DNA of 64,000 nt from Topomyia yanbarensis (Eukaryota > Arthropoda > Insecta > Diptera > Culicidae): assembly GCF_030247195.1 (NCBI RefSeq), contig NC_080671.1, positions 69,935,412-69,999,411 of the forward strand. The letters are read 5' to 3'. Shown in pieces: positions 35,551 through 48,099 of this stretch. The number at the start of each line of letters is the position of its first letter. Positions within the stretch are counted from its first letter, which is position 1. Position numbers and translations under genes: made by a program. Below the pieces are notes generated by a model. It worked only from the letters and a program-made list of their open reading frames with translations. It ran no database searches and was not told where the DNA came from.

Positions 35551-36230
35551 TCGCCACTACAGCCATAGAACGATGGATCTTGCAACACGCCAGTGCACCA
35601 TGGGCCACAAATCGATTTTTTTGGTCGAAAATCCAGAACTTATAAATTGTTAGTACTAGACTTTCAGTGTCTTTGGAACAAATTCTCTACAATAAGTGCT
35701 CTTCATTTTAGGGGAAACAAAATTAGGATGGCTCTCTCGATTTTTGAAATAAAAAAATTATCTCCTGAATGAAAAAAGATAGGAGAATATGATCTTCCAA
35801 AGAAATGTAGAGAAAGCAATTTTGAGTAACTTTACTGAAAACGTCGAAACTCTATCTTCAATGGTTTTTATTTTACAGCGATTTCCCTTGTTCCGTTTAG
35901 GGTGGCTCTTAAAAATTCAGTTTTTTTAATATAACTTTTTTGAAGTTGATTTCTCGTGAATGTCGACTTCAGACAAAAGTTAGCTCTTACAAATGCGCAC
36001 ATTTCTTCTTCAGAGACCAACTTATTAACTTTTATATAAACAGAGTTATTGACGATTTTATTCTCAAAATTCGACATTTTCTAAGCTAAATAACTCCGAA
36101 GGTGGCAAAAAGTGGCAATCAATGTAATGACCATCAGATAGTACTTTAAAAGCACTACAAAATAAGGGGTACATGGTTTGTCTCCTAGCTACTGTTCATG
36201 TGAAATGTTTGCTTATAAACTACCTCTGTT

Positions 36231-36660
36231 CCATGGGCCAAAAATCGATATTTTGTTGAAAATCCAGTTCTTATATCCCGTAAGTGCTAGACATTCAGTG
36301 TCTTCAGAAGAATTTCTTCACCATAAGTGCGCTTCATTTCGGTGTAAAAAACTGGGTGGTCTCCTTGATTTTTGGAATGAAAATAAGTTCTCCTGAACAA
36401 TAACAATAGAAGTATAAAGCCCTACTTAAAATTAAAACTTTGTTACTCAATTCCTTACCTATCGTCAGAGGCTTTTATTTTACGGCATTTTCAATTATTT
36501 GGTTTGGCCTGACCTTTAAAAAAATAGTGTTTCAATAAAATACTTTTGAAGTAAATTTTCCAAAAAATTTGAAATTTTGTTCTGATAAATGCCTATTTTT
36601 TCTTTGGAGATCAACTTATTAGTTTAAAAAACTACTATATTAATTTTTTCAGTGGTAAAT
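36231..36660 (+). repeat. Diverged direct repeat of the left arm
   Basis: From TTCCATGGGCCAAAAATCGA onward this copies the order of blocks in 35598-36030 (AATCCAG followed by TTCTTATA, TTCAGTGTCTT, AAGTGCGCTTCATTT, GATCAACTTATTA) at lower identity. The hairpin is thus built from at least three related units. Confidence 0.65.
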
Positions 36661-37101
36661 TTTTTTCTCTGCGTTTCAACAATTTCTACACTGAATAAAA
36701 GTGGAATAACGCACTTAATGGGTAAAGAGCTTGAACGTCAACCTAATTACGTTTTACCTATTATTTCTCGTGGAAAACTTACAACGAAATGCGTAAAAAA
36801 TACCCATTAATGAAAATCGTCCCAGAATGAGAAATACTGAAAATAGTTTTTTTTTTAATTTAAAAAAATTGTACAACACCAGTTTTACATTATTTCTTTC
36901 GGTTAAAAGTATAAGAATCCTGATAGAATCTCTATCCTAAAGCCTAAAATCAGCATAAAAACTGTCACTTGACAGAATCCCTGAATCTTCCATGGCAGTT
37001 TAAATTGTTGAATTATCGCATATTTGCACCATCCTAAAATAGTCCGAACTGCCGTCTTTAATAAGTAGGTTATCTCGCTTGAAGTAATTCATTATGAGCA
37101 T

Positions 37102-37460
<359 letters not shown>

Positions 37461-38858
37461 CATAACTTCATCGAGTTATTATGAAATGGATTAGAATTAC
37501 TCATTGTTAGGAGCAAAAAAGTACCCACAGTTGACAGCTCGAATAACTTCCGAAAATAAGCAATTTATATTGATATCATTGATAAAGTTTTTTTTGCCGC
37601 GTTTGGAAAATAACTTCGAAGGGGGAGACTGCCAATCTATCCGTTGGATAATAATAAAAAATACTATTAATGAGAGCTGAACAGCTTGTCCCCCAACGTA
37701 CATTCACGTGGATTTTTTTTGTTAATTTCCAAAGGCAAAAAATGGTATTTTGGGAAACTATTAGGCTAAATTACAGTGAGCTGAAGCAGAGGAGGTAATA
37801 TAATTAATAAAAGACAAATAAACCATTAATGCTAAACAAAGGGTGCTCCTTTACGGTAAACCTGAGCTTTCAATATATTGTAATATATTCATAATAATTT
37901 CTTTTTTGCCATGCGAATAAAACGTATGCCATGCAAATACTCCAAACATTCATTTTATAAACCGTAGTCCGAAAACCACATGTTTTATGTACAATTTCAC
38001 TCCACGAAACAAGTTTAGAATAACATCTTCCGAGTGTACCGATTTGCATCAGAGATCCGGATGTGTGTATATAAGAACGGCGACTATGTATGATAAATAT
38101 ATATTTTAAGTACGAATTTGAATACTGCATACATTCTCTATAACAGAGGGAGTTTATAAGCAAACATTTCACATGAACAGTAGCTAGGAGACAAACCATG
38201 AACCCCTTATTTTATAGTGTTTTTAAAGTACTATCAGATGGTCATAACATTGATTGCCACTTTTTGCCACCTTCGGAGTTATTTAGCTTAGAAAATGTCG
38301 AATTTTGAGAATAAAAACGTCAATAACTCTGTTTATATAAAAGTTAATGAGTTAGTCTCTGCAGAAAAAATGTGCGCATTTGTAAGGCCTAACTTTTGTC
38401 TGAAGTCGACATTCACGAGAAATCAACTTCAAAAAAGTTATATTAAAAAAACTGATTTTTTAAGAGCCACCCTAAACGGAACAAGGGAAATCGCTGTAAA
38501 CTATAAACCGCTGAAGATACAGTTTCGACGTTTTCAGTAAAGTTACTCAAAATTGTTTTCTCTACATTTTTTTGGAAGATCATATTCTCCTATCTTTTTT
38601 CATTCAGGAGATAATTTTTTTATTTCAAAAATCGAGAGAGCCACCCTAATTTTGTTTCCCCTAAAATGAAGAGCACTTATTGTAGAGAATTTGTTCCAAA
38701 GACACTGAAAGTCTAGTACTAACGGTTTATAAGTTCTGGATTTTCGACCAAAAAAATCGATTTGTGGCCCATGGTGCAGTGAATAGACTCAGGTCAATCT
38801 GTCTTAATTGGCACCTAGGTGAAGGAAGAAAATAAAAACAAACAAGATAAAAGACTTA

Positions 38859-38954
38859 GGGCCGATTTCTTCACCCTCGCTTAACTTTTAAACCAGGTTC
38901 ACCAGTACGTTTAAACCTAGTTTAAGCGCAAAGTGAGGGTGAAAAAATCGGCTC
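38859..38954. mobile_element. 96-bp hairpin MITE with TTA duplication
   Basis: The ends GGGCCGATTTCTTCACCCTC and the complement of GAGCCGATTTTTTCACCCTC enclose a tiny loop. TTA lies on both sides (38856-38858, 38955-38957). A 3-bp TTA duplication is typical of PIF/Harbinger-type MITEs. Confidence 0.75.
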
Positions 38955-38957
38955 TTA

Positions 38958-40121
38958 AAGCGATAGTAGCGAAAGGATAGATAGCTTAAATAAAAAAGAT
39001 AGAGGTTAAGTGGCTCGATAGTGTAAAAAGTTAATACGGTTGAAAGTAAACAAGTAGTACGGCAGTAAGTTTAATTACGGTGAATTTGTTGGAATGCCTT
39101 TGTATTTAAAACACAACTTTCCAGCACAGGTAGATAAATTAAACCTAACCTGGTATTCAAGTAAATTATTATTATTAGAGTAGAATGGGGTCAAATAGGT
39201 ATAGGGCATTAACTTTGCTATGTTATCGCAGAGGTCGCTCATCTTGTGTGAATTAGATACACGGTAGAGAACATCGGTTACGACTGTCATTTTGGCTGTT
39301 ACCGTGGATCAGTTGTATTAGTTACGGCGACGCTTATATTTTTGCGTGGAACTCCGTGAAAAGGCATTGTCTTTCGTCCTCAGTATAGAACATTTAATCA
39401 ATGGAAAAATGCCAAGTGGATTTTTTCTTACGTAAAAATTAATGCTGAACACGATTTTTATGTTGGTTTTACCATATTTTTGTTTTTGAAAAAATACGGA
39501 CATCAACATGAAACATACGCTTGGGGGAACTATAGGTCAACTGTTTGCGGGCACTACTGATCGTCTCCCAGCTAAGCAACCACGTGAGTCGGAATGAACA
39601 ACTTCAATTCCACACTCTGGCGACGGGGAGAACACCGAAGAAGTCATTCGCAAGTACGAAGCCTAGCGCTCTGCCGAAACAACATGTTTTTTCAATATTT
39701 CCATTCGCGGTTTCATGATTTTTCACATCATTTGCCACTTTTCATTTTCTTACCTTAATGACGTCAATTTAATTTTTAAATAATCTGCAGTATTATTACT
39801 CTTCAAATAAAAGTTGATCCGGTGGTTTTCTAGGCGTGTACATTGTTTAATTTAGCCTTGAATATAGTGACCTATCTCACCCCCAGATTTAAAGAACATC
39901 AGAAAAAGTACCTTTGCCTTATTTGATTTAGCTTGAAAAATATTTAGCCAGTTATAAATCTATTATTGCCAAAACGTTGCCAGTTGTATAACCTTTCCAA
40001 CACGTGCTTGTTTGTCAAAATCAATGCAAAAACACCATGGTACGAGCTCGCCAAAGAAAACTGACCTACTTCACCCAACTCTATTCTACTGATACTTTGA
40101 AGCAAGCGTTTAGTACGGCAA

Positions 40122-40132
<11 letters not shown>
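38958..40132. other. Unannotated sequence
   Basis: Short frames only (63-72 codons), none recognised, and no paired termini found. It sits within the inferred intron. Confidence 0.35.

Positions 40133-40180
<48 letters not shown>
40133..40180 (+). repeat. (TATC)n microsatellite, 48 bp
   Basis: Twelve tetranucleotide units directly abut the 5' end of the Helitron-like element. Such tracts commonly sit at this end. Confidence 0.95.
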
Positions 40181-40183
<3 letters not shown>

Positions 40184-40401
40184 ATATATAAAAGTCAAAG
40201 TTTGTATGTATATGATTTATAGACTCCCGAACGGCTTAACCGATTTCCGTAAAAAATTATACACAGTTTTCATTTGTTATGGGGCGTGTTTGTGTGCTAT
40301 TAGTTGGAGATTATCTGCCCGCCAGATGGCGCTTTGGAACAAACTGTGTTTTCCTCCTATTTCGTTGAAAATCGCAGCAACGCGCGATGGGTATTAGCTA
40401 G
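40179..40401 (+). mobile_element. Non-autonomous Helitron-like element
   Basis: The element starts TCTATATATATAAAAG, preceded by A (40178), and ends GGGTATTAGCTAG, followed by T (40402). A 5' TC, a 3' CTAG and insertion between A and T are the Helitron rules. No terminal inverted repeats or target duplication are present, as expected. At 223 bp it lacks Rep/helicase. I see only a weak G+C hairpin candidate (ACGCGCG) before the 3' end. Confidence 0.65.
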
Positions 40402-40619
40402 TTATATATAAAACTAATGTGACTAAAACTTAACCTATTATCGCAGTCCGCTATCATAGACAAGTCAGACTCTGTAGTAATCTGTTACTGAAGAAGAGGA
40501 AAATAAGTGAAACACCAAGTAATGTAAGCGCAAATTAGTACAATTGAACAACAATTCAATTCAATAAAACATTATTTTAGCTTTGATCTACTAACAAGCT
40601 GATTCAAACCACCCCAACA

Positions 40620-42620
40620 AACTAAAAGATCGCCTGATATAACTATGAAGCTACGCCGAATAGCACAAGAAGGTCCCGCATCGGGGAAGCACATGGTGAC
40701 CTGTGCAGCGAACCTGATACGGATCGGATGGTAAGCTGTTGTCAATGCGATTCGACGACAGCATTGCATCGATAGACCGACCGTTCACATTCCGAAACTG
40801 TCAGATACCGTTGGCACAGATTCCGGCTTACAGCAAAGCAGAAACGAGATCTGCTGGAGCAAAAAGGGCTCGCCTACAGCTCGAGAGGCTTGAGACTCGG
40901 AAGACTTTGACGATGAACGGGTCCAATCAAGAAGCTAAGCCAAGTAATTCCAAAGCACCAACCATCATTTCGTTGGAAAGGCGACTCTATTTCCTATTAT
41001 TCCAGTGGTCTCTATAGGAATAATCGATTTATACCGCTGTATGCTTACTGGGACGACGGCTCGGAGAAAACACTGATTGACGGTGTTAGTAAGGGAGCTT
41101 GGGTTGTAGGAGATCCGCAACGATTGTACCTACAGTGGACAGCGAACGTGAAGACGTCAGAAGCTAAAGAAAAAAATATTTGTCGAGATTCGAGACTGGG
41201 CTTCTCTGGAAGTACAATTAGTTCGATTTCTCGAACAGCTACCAGATGGTAGTTTGGCGACTACAGTGCTTGAAAAGGCGTATGCAGAATGATTCGTTCA
41301 TCGGCGAAAGTGTGAGGAGATAGCTTTCTGAGTGTCAGGTGAAAGGGTATATACACAAAGCGACCCGGAAGGAGCTCGACGATTCGGATCCACAGCGTGT
41401 GTGGTACTTGTTTTTAGGTGGTCATCAATCCCAAGAAGCCGTCCAAAGTTTGTATCTTCTGCGATGCTGTGGCCATAATGGATGGAGTCGCACTCAACAC
41501 GATGCTGTTGGAAGGACCAAATCTGCTAAATACGCTACTAAATGTTCTATATGGATTCCGGGAGAAACGGGTCACTCTGTACGCGGATCTGAAGGAGATG
41601 TTTCACCAAATTCAGGTGTAATGATCCTACACAAGCCCCCGATGTATATTTGACGGACGTCGCTACGTTTGGTGCGACTTGTTCACCGTGTTCAGCACAA
41701 TTCGTGAAGAATCTAAACGCCAAGGAGCATACAAAACAATATCCAGCTACAACCGACCCAATTATCTGAAAGCACTACGTGGATGACTACTTGGACAGTG
41801 CTGCCAACGTTGATGAAGCGGTGAAGCTGGTAAACGAAGTCAAACTGATCAGCTCTCTCGGTAGATTCTGTGGAACTGCGAAGCGACACAGTCACGGAAA
41901 AATGTCTCCAGCTGAACAAGAACGGCTCAACCGAACGCGTGCTCGAGATGAAGATGGAAACCGGTCGACGATGTCTTCACATTTACAACGACGCTGGCGA
42001 AGGCGGCATGGGATCGGCTGATCCCGGAAAAGTTACTTGGGAAGTGGATGTGGTGGACGAATTTTTTCTGTCATATGGACCAGATTAGCATTCCACGCTG
42101 CTACTTTCCTCAAAATTCGGTGAAAGATTCTGTTGCGTTAGTCGATGGGAAATCCAACGTAGCTCCACTGAAGTCACACTCCATTCCAAGGTTGGAGTTG
42201 ATGGCAGCAATAATCGGAGATGAAAATCATCCTCACTGGGCACTAGCTGGTAGTCGAAAAGACAGTGTTATGGTGCGATTCTAAGACGGTGGTGGCTTGG
42301 ATAAATTCGGATCATCGAAGGTCTCACCAGTTCGTTGCTTGCCGAGTGGACGAGATTTTGTTCAAGTCGGAGGTGTAGCAATGGCGTTAGATATCAACTA
42401 GGAAGAACATCGCCGATGTAGCAACAAAGTGGGGGAAGGACCGTGTTTGTCCTCAGGTAGCCGTTGGTTCCGTGGTGAGGACTATTTGGATTTGCCCGAA
42501 AATGAATGGACCGTGGATTCAGATTCAGTCATCGCGAAGAGCTGATGTCGTGTCTGGTACACAGAGAGGTCATTGTACCGCAACTTTTGAGGTGGAAGCA
42601 ATTCTCAAAACTGACGCATT
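40620..42620 (+). pseudogene. BEL/Pao retrotransposon relic: gag to RNase H
   Basis: Decayed pol-type coding of a BEL/Pao LTR retrotransposon, in order on the plus strand. A gag-like coiled segment (40830-40900) comes first. A protease-like region (near 41040-41160) follows. RT then has KPSKVCIFCDA, GPNLLNTLLNVLYGFREKR, DLKEMFHQIQV, FGATCSPCSAQF and HYVDDYLDS (YVDD at 41777-41788), and next IPRLELMAAI and a [18 protein letters not shown] RNase H block near 42270-42310. Numerous frameshifts and stops occur, including one just before HYVDD. No LTRs were found. The element is broken at 42620 by a nested MITE and continues at 43599. Confidence 0.8.
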
Positions 42621-43598
42621 CCCGGTCAAAAAAAATGCAGACTAACATGACAGGGTGGCCAGATAGAATTCCTTAATGTCGATAGGGTCACTAAAAGTTT
42701 ATCGGTAGTTATCGGTAGGCCGGGTTGTTATCCCAAAAACGTAGTGTTGACATAGAATTGCAAAATACTGAAAACACAGATCTCAGACCAAATCCAACCC
42801 AAAAAATAAATGTTGAGTAGGATGTGTTCAAAATCAATAAAAATCGGTAGTTTTCGGTAGGGATAACAAAATATAGGTAGTTTTGCCTTGGTGGTCTATG
42901 AATCGGTAGGGAAGATCAAAATCGGTAGGACTGCCGATAAATCGGTAGATCTGGCCACCCTGGAACATGGTCAGGCGATTTAAACAGTTTGACGTTTGAC
43001 TCAATTCGCCTGTGCTAATTGCCACTAGGAACAAATGCAGTTTGCGAATGCGATTTAAAAGCAATTTCAATACTTACACAAATTTTCTGGCGGCAGAAAT
43101 GGACTTGCTGTTTTTCGCGTTTTTCAAACATGGCGGTTCATGTTTGGCTTTAGCTTAACATTGTTTCTTTAAGCAATTGTCTAGTGCATTTCATTTAGCC
43201 AACGAATGTGGGAAATTGTGGAATCGTGTGTAAGTATAGTAGAACAAGACCTCTGACCTAAACTCATAATGAACGTCAGATTGTGGTAAGTTTTGGTGGT
43301 GATTACCTAGTATACTGATAAGTTTATGTAAGTAGATAATGAATCCGAAAATAAGTATTATTTGTAATTTTCATATTAGGCAATTAAGGGCGATTAAATG
43401 ACGCATTCCGCTTCCGATTTAGGGGCAATTTAAGGGCGGATAGGGCGGCAAAAAATTACGGCGGAAAATCGCCCAAATGTTGCATTTGAAATAGCCCCCT
43501 AATGGCTAGCAACTTGCTGGCAAATTGAAGGGTAATTAGCGCATCCGAGTTGGCAAATAGCCCCCCGTTAGCCAGCAACCTGCCCTATTTTGACTGGG
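42621..43598. mobile_element. MITE nested in the BEL/Pao relic, CCCRGTCAAAA ends
   Basis: CCCGGTCAAAA at the left and TTTTGACTGGG at the right are inverted termini. They sit exactly where the BEL/Pao reading stops and resumes. The flanking octamers GACGCATT and TACGCACA agree at only 5 of 8, so the duplication is doubtful. It contains the younger 42651-42961 element. The interior is non-coding, with repeated short words such as GGGCGRWT. Confidence 0.55.
42651..42961. mobile_element. hAT-type MITE, CAGGGTGGCCAGAT ends
   Basis: The element starts CAGGGTGGCCAGAT and ends with the exact complement. The flanking octamers TAACATGA (42643-42650) and GAACATGG (42962-42969) share the core AACATG, 6 of 8. 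The interior repeats ATCGGTAG several times near both ends as subterminal motifs, a layout typical of hAT transposase-binding arrays. 311 bp, non-coding. Confidence 0.8.
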
Positions 43599-43800
43599 TA
43601 CGCACAAAATCCAGAGCGAACGGTGAAAAGGGAGACTCGACTGGGCGGACCACTCACTCAAGAGGAATTCGCAAACCCCGAGACAATAATCTTCCGTTGG
43701 GTGCAGTGTGAGCAGTATCCGGACGAAATGGCGACTTGGTCAGTAATGCGGGACAAGCAGCCGAGACGACAGGGGCGGCTGGAGATCAGTTTAAAATTAA
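43599..43800 (+). pseudogene. BEL/Pao relic: integrase N-terminal region
   Basis: The BEL/Pao reading resumes with GGPLTQEEFANPE and FRWVQCEQYPDEMATW, the segment between RNase H and the integrase zinc finger in this group. The frame is lost shortly after 43790. The catalytic DDE core of integrase is not seen downstream, so the 3' half of the element is missing. Confidence 0.7.
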
Positions 43801-44106
43801 CTTCAAAGGCGCGCTTGCACATTTTATTGTTACTACGAAAGGAATTTCGTCAGGGTCTGCCGATGTTGAGAACTTGTTACCGCTAGAACCGAATACTTTC
43901 AAAGTTGATCATATCACGAGGGATATCGCGAAAACCATGTTGCACCTCAGAATGATGTTTTTGTACCTCGTCGAAAACGAAGGAACCGCTCTCTTTTGTG
44001 GATTCATAAACACCGTACTGTTATAACAATCCTATGGATAGAAGTTGCTGTAAATTCAACTAGACCTCAAACCTTTTGGATATTTATTTGAACAAATCTA
44101 GTTGAT
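43801..44106 (+). other. Unrecognised open segment
   Basis: A frame at 43736-44026 continues past the integrase-like block into about 75 codons I cannot assign (FKINFKGALAHFIVTTKG onward). No splice sites fit it as a host exon. It could be another retroelement fragment. Confidence 0.3.
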
Positions 44107-44570
44107 TTCTCCTTACAGTAGAAGTTTTTTAGGATAAAACAATTTTTTCGCCAACAAGGAGATAGTTGTTTAAAACCATATGGCACAAAACCTGCAAATA
44201 AATTAGTTATGGCAATTTGCACTCCGATTTCGTCTCATCAGAATCCAACAATAACTTAGTGACAGATTTCAGTTTGCGTCGGATTGACGCTAGCTCGAAA
44301 AACAAAAACACTATTTGTGTTTCTGAGCAAACTCCTAAGCAAGCTGCTAAACCAAACCGTCGATTTCATTAATTCTTATCGACTTAATCAGAACTCCTTT
44401 TCTTGCGGGACATCACGTAGCATTAGAGGTTCGTTCAAAACCGAAAAAGTCTTTTTTATTTTTCGAGCTACCGTCAATCCGGAGTTTAGTCTTGTCACAA
44501 AGTTAGTGTCGGATTCTGATGCGACGAAATCAAAATGCAAATTCCATAACTAATCTTGTTATTAGGATTT
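44107..44570. repeat. Foldback element, left arm shared with 1718-1925
   Basis: The left arm (about 44187-44313) and the right arm (about 44449-44565) are reverse complements, with blocks TTAGTTATGG, TCATCAGAATCC and the GACGCTAGCTCGAAAAA / TTTTTCGAGCTACCGTC pair. The loop is about 135 bp. The left part also aligns directly with 1718-1925. No coding; no clear target duplication. Confidence 0.7.
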
Positions 44571-44944
44571 CTTTAACAGTTCAGGTAGTATTTAAATTCT
44601 ATTTTTTATGCAATATATATGGTATCTACCGAAAATCGGAAATAAAATAAATAGAGCAATGACCCGTTTTTATCAGCCCTTTGGTGAATTTTGAGCTGAT
44701 AAAACGGGAACATTGACATATATTTTTCTTTTTTTATGAAACCGAAACTCTTAAAATATTCTTCATTTGTCCCTAGATATAGCCCTATAACCTTTCCTGA
44801 TTATTTTGCCTAAATTTCCTTAAGGGGTTCTGACAAAGCAAAATTTAAATCAAAATGAAAAATAAATTGCAGGTTTCGGATCTCAACCATAAGAAAAATA
44901 TGCTCAAGAAAGGATTTACTCTAAATCAACTTGGTTGGTGTGCT

Positions 44945-45684
44945 CAGCGTTGCCAACATTTTTTTCAAAAAAACTGGAACCTTTCTTGGAAAAAAACTGG
45001 ATGCTCGGAAAAAAAATCTACTTTACCCTTGTAATGTTTAAGTCAACGATTCAATGAACGTAATTTTAAGTAAACACGCATGTTCCATACCTTTTACTAA
45101 AAATTTGAGTCGGTTTTTTGGTATTGTCCAAATTAAATTTTTTTTAAAGCATTCGAATTTGAATGTAATTGTAAAAGTTAGTCGAATTTTACTGATTTGA
45201 AGGTTTCAATCTATACATCCACAAAATCCTAACTTTAAGACCGTTTGCTAAACTTTAGGATGCGCTTAAACCTTTCTTTAGACACCACTATGCAACTAGC
45301 TGAGAATTCAACAAATGTTCATCAGAATATTTGACACAATGTACGGCCACGTTTATGTTTGAGTTTTTAATTGAATTCGAATCAAAATGTACATTGCCAA
45401 ACCGTTTTACTCACAAGTTTTAAAAAGGTATAAAAAGAGTTCAGATTACGGTGGATTCAAATCTTATTCCGGGGCACTCAGCATCATCCCATGGCTTGCT
45501 TGAAAATTCTATGAATCAAGTTACAATTTGTGAGAAAAAAAACTAAATAAATGAATATTTAAAAAACTGGATAAAACTGGCTCAAATTTAAAAAAACTGG
45601 AAGATTTTTCCGATTGTCTGTTTGACTAGATGTTATAAAAAAAACTGGAATAATCCAGGTTAAACTGGAAGGTTGGCATCGCTG
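44945..45684. mobile_element. hAT-type MITE with exact 8-bp target duplication
   Basis: The ends CAGCGTTGCCAAC and the complement of CAGCGATGCCAAC are inverted repeats. The octamer GGTGTGCT is identical on both sides (44937-44944, 45685-45692). The subterminal regions repeat AAAACTGGAA in several copies at both ends. The 740-bp length exceeds most MITEs, but no transposase is readable. Confidence 0.9.
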
Positions 45685-45692
45685 GGTGTGCT

Positions 45693-46165
45693 AGAGCCCA
45701 TCAAACTACCAACCATCAATTTTCATATGAGGCTAATAAATTCGGGTCAAAAAGCTGATAAAATCGAGGGTTGATAAAATCAGGTCTTCAATGTAGTGAA
45801 ATTCCAATCAGATACTGAAATTTAAGCATTTTTATACTACATTTGTGCACCCCTCCGGAACCACATGCGAAACAGCAGTCATGGGCTTGCATCATTCTCA
45901 AAACTATTCGAGTAACAGTCTATTCAACGATCCTAAAAAAGGCATCCAAATTGAATAGAGTTGAACATTAGTTACAGTTCATACACAGTTTGCTTTCGGT
46001 GAAAGCTCCCTAATCGAGTACTAGCAACGGTTCTGCATCCACAACCCACACGTATTTCCATCCCACTGGAAATTTTTTTTAATGTTCCGGCACTTTTTTT
46101 TATTTCATTCAACCAATGTCGCTGAATGTCCGACGGATTAAAAAAACACAACACCACTACCACAG
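45693..46165 (+). other. Intron end before the SH2 exon
   Basis: No mobile-element termini in this 470-bp stretch. The acceptor CCACTACCACAG ends at 46165. A run of T at 46087-46094 may serve as part of the polypyrimidine tract, although the last 40 bases are A/C-rich and the acceptor is therefore not strong. Confidence 0.5.
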
Positions 46166-46408
46166 GAAACACCCGACGGTGGCAATGAGGCTGTCGCACT
46201 GAAGAAAGCCCTGGAATGGGAACTGTCACTGGATTCGAGAGATTTACGATCACACGCCTGGTACCACGGACCGATTCCCCGACAGCGGGCCGAGGAGATT
46301 GTACAGAAGGATGGCGACTTCCTGGTGCGGGACTGCGTCTCCCAGCCGGGAAACTACGTGCTGACCTGCAGAACGAAGGGACCTACGCTGCATTTTGTTA
46401 TTAATAAG
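46166..46408 (+). CDS. Coding exon: N-terminal half of an SH2 domain, NSP/BCAR3-like adaptor
   Basis: An 81-codon exon, phase 0 at both ends, between an acceptor ending CACAG and a donor GTACGT at 46409. The translation has an acidic lead-in, then DLRSHAWYHG (residues 26-35, the SH2 start), IPRQRAEE and DGDFLVRD (49-56), with Arg55 as the phosphotyrosine-binding arginine, and ends LHFVINK, with His76 at the position after strand D. The wording DLRSHAWYHG-x-IPRQ is characteristic of the NSP family (BCAR3, SH2D3A/C; fly CG9098), cytoplasmic adaptors that bind phosphotyrosine proteins and pair with p130Cas-type scaffolds. The second half of SH2 and the C-terminal exchange-factor-like domain must be on later exons, which I do not find in the window. 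Confidence 0.92.
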
Positions 46409-47635
46409 GTACGTACAAGAGGGTTTAGTGGAGTTGGCTTGTTTTTGCAATCGCCTTCATCCAATAGTGTTGTAGCTAAAATTTGTTCGTTAATGACTCC
46501 ACCTAGTTGTGAGCAAATTTCACAGTATTTAGTTCATTTGAATAACATTCCTAAGGCACTCTCTAAAAGCATTCTCAAATCCTTTTAACTGCAATGCTAC
46601 ACATAAATCTAGCTGTGTGAAGTTTTTTTTCGAAAATTGTATCCTACCAGTAGCATTGCTGTATGACGATAACCACCTTCTGAAATCTCTAACACCGTAG
46701 CGACGTAGAAAACAGTGGGTGGGAAATGTAACAGCGAAAACTTTCTGTTCCTAACTAGTGGTTAAACTGCAAAACAGTTTCCAAGGTGTCTGACTATCCT
46801 GATGCTTCGCCGTGACATGTAGCAAACGAAGCATTTCTTCCAAGCTTCCATCTGCATCACAAACCACTTAGATTACGTGTAAACTTTTTTTAATATGTGA
46901 ACTTCTCACTAGGTGTACATTGTGCAGCCACCAAGCGATAGTTGAAGGTTTTCCGCGTAGATACTTGACATTGCTGCACTTTTTGCGCCCATTCTTCTCG
47001 ACACTCGTATTTTCAGACTTTGGTTACACTTCACGACTGTGGCAGGAAACTTAATAGGGAGTAGAAGAGGAAAATAACAGTTTGGATTTACAACAATTTA
47101 CTTGTTGTAAATGGAGCTGGAGATGCTGGTGAAGAGAGTAGAGTATAGAGATGTTGCAGTTTTGTGAACTCAAGAACGGCAGTGATAGCAAGTAAAACGA
47201 GCAACAGAGGAAAATTCGACATCGCGCTTTTTACTCTATATACTACCTTTAAAGTCATAACCACATCGTTGGCAAATTAGCCTCCATTGGAAAACTTTAA
47301 ATTAAGAGGGTGATTTTGCCTCCCCTCAAAAATCGAATTATTCCATATCATTGCCGCTTATGAATATAAAAACCTAGGTAAATGACAATCTTTATGATTT
47401 ATCACCCGCACAGTGTGCTGTGCGAAGGATCACATAGGCAACAGCAGCGACACCCCCTTGAAACAGATTACCGAAAATTCAATGGCCGAGAAGATTCGGT
47501 CGATTGAAATGCAAATAATGTCTTTTTATAGGTATCATTTTGATCCACTTCATGGTACAATAATGGGAATCTGTGCTGAGTAAGATAAAAACATCCGATC
47601 TAATTTTTTGTGTTGGTTCAATATACACTGAAACC
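46409..47635 (+). other. Start of the next intron
   Basis: The donor GTACGT opens an intron. Frames continuing from the exon stop after a few dozen codons (46588). Nothing resembling the second half of SH2 (strands E-F and helix B) is seen here or further downstream in the window. The sequence is repeat-poor. Confidence 0.5.
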
Positions 47636-48099
47636 TCCATTTACGAGCTCTTTTTTCACGTAATATTCGTTTTACGTAACTTTTTTTTACGAATTAAATT
47701 CGAAATAACGAACACTTTTTTATGAACCAAGTTCGTAAAAGAACTTGAGTAAGAAGTTCGATTTCAAAAAAGGTTCCAATTGTCCATTTTCATCATCTAC
47801 TTGTCAAGACCATTCCGAAAATACTCATATTGTTAGGGTTATCGACAATATTGCTCAAACAACGAATTTTAATAGGTATGTGATGCAAACTTTTTTGCCA
47901 ACTACCGTCATCGGGGGTTACTTTACGCCACGGGGGCTACTTTACGCCAAATTAAAGAATGATACTTGAGCTTCTAGTTCAAATTTAACGTTATATTTTG
48001 ACAAAAGCAAAATATAGTATTTTTTTATTCATTTCGTTTATTTGATAGGCACAAATGCGTTAGCTTGGCGGTGCCAAATGCTTTTGTTTTTACATTTTG

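Noticed and set aside
46409..46588. Extension of the SH2 exon past 46408
   Set aside because: The frame after the GTACGT donor loses SH2 similarity at once; the splice donor fits better.
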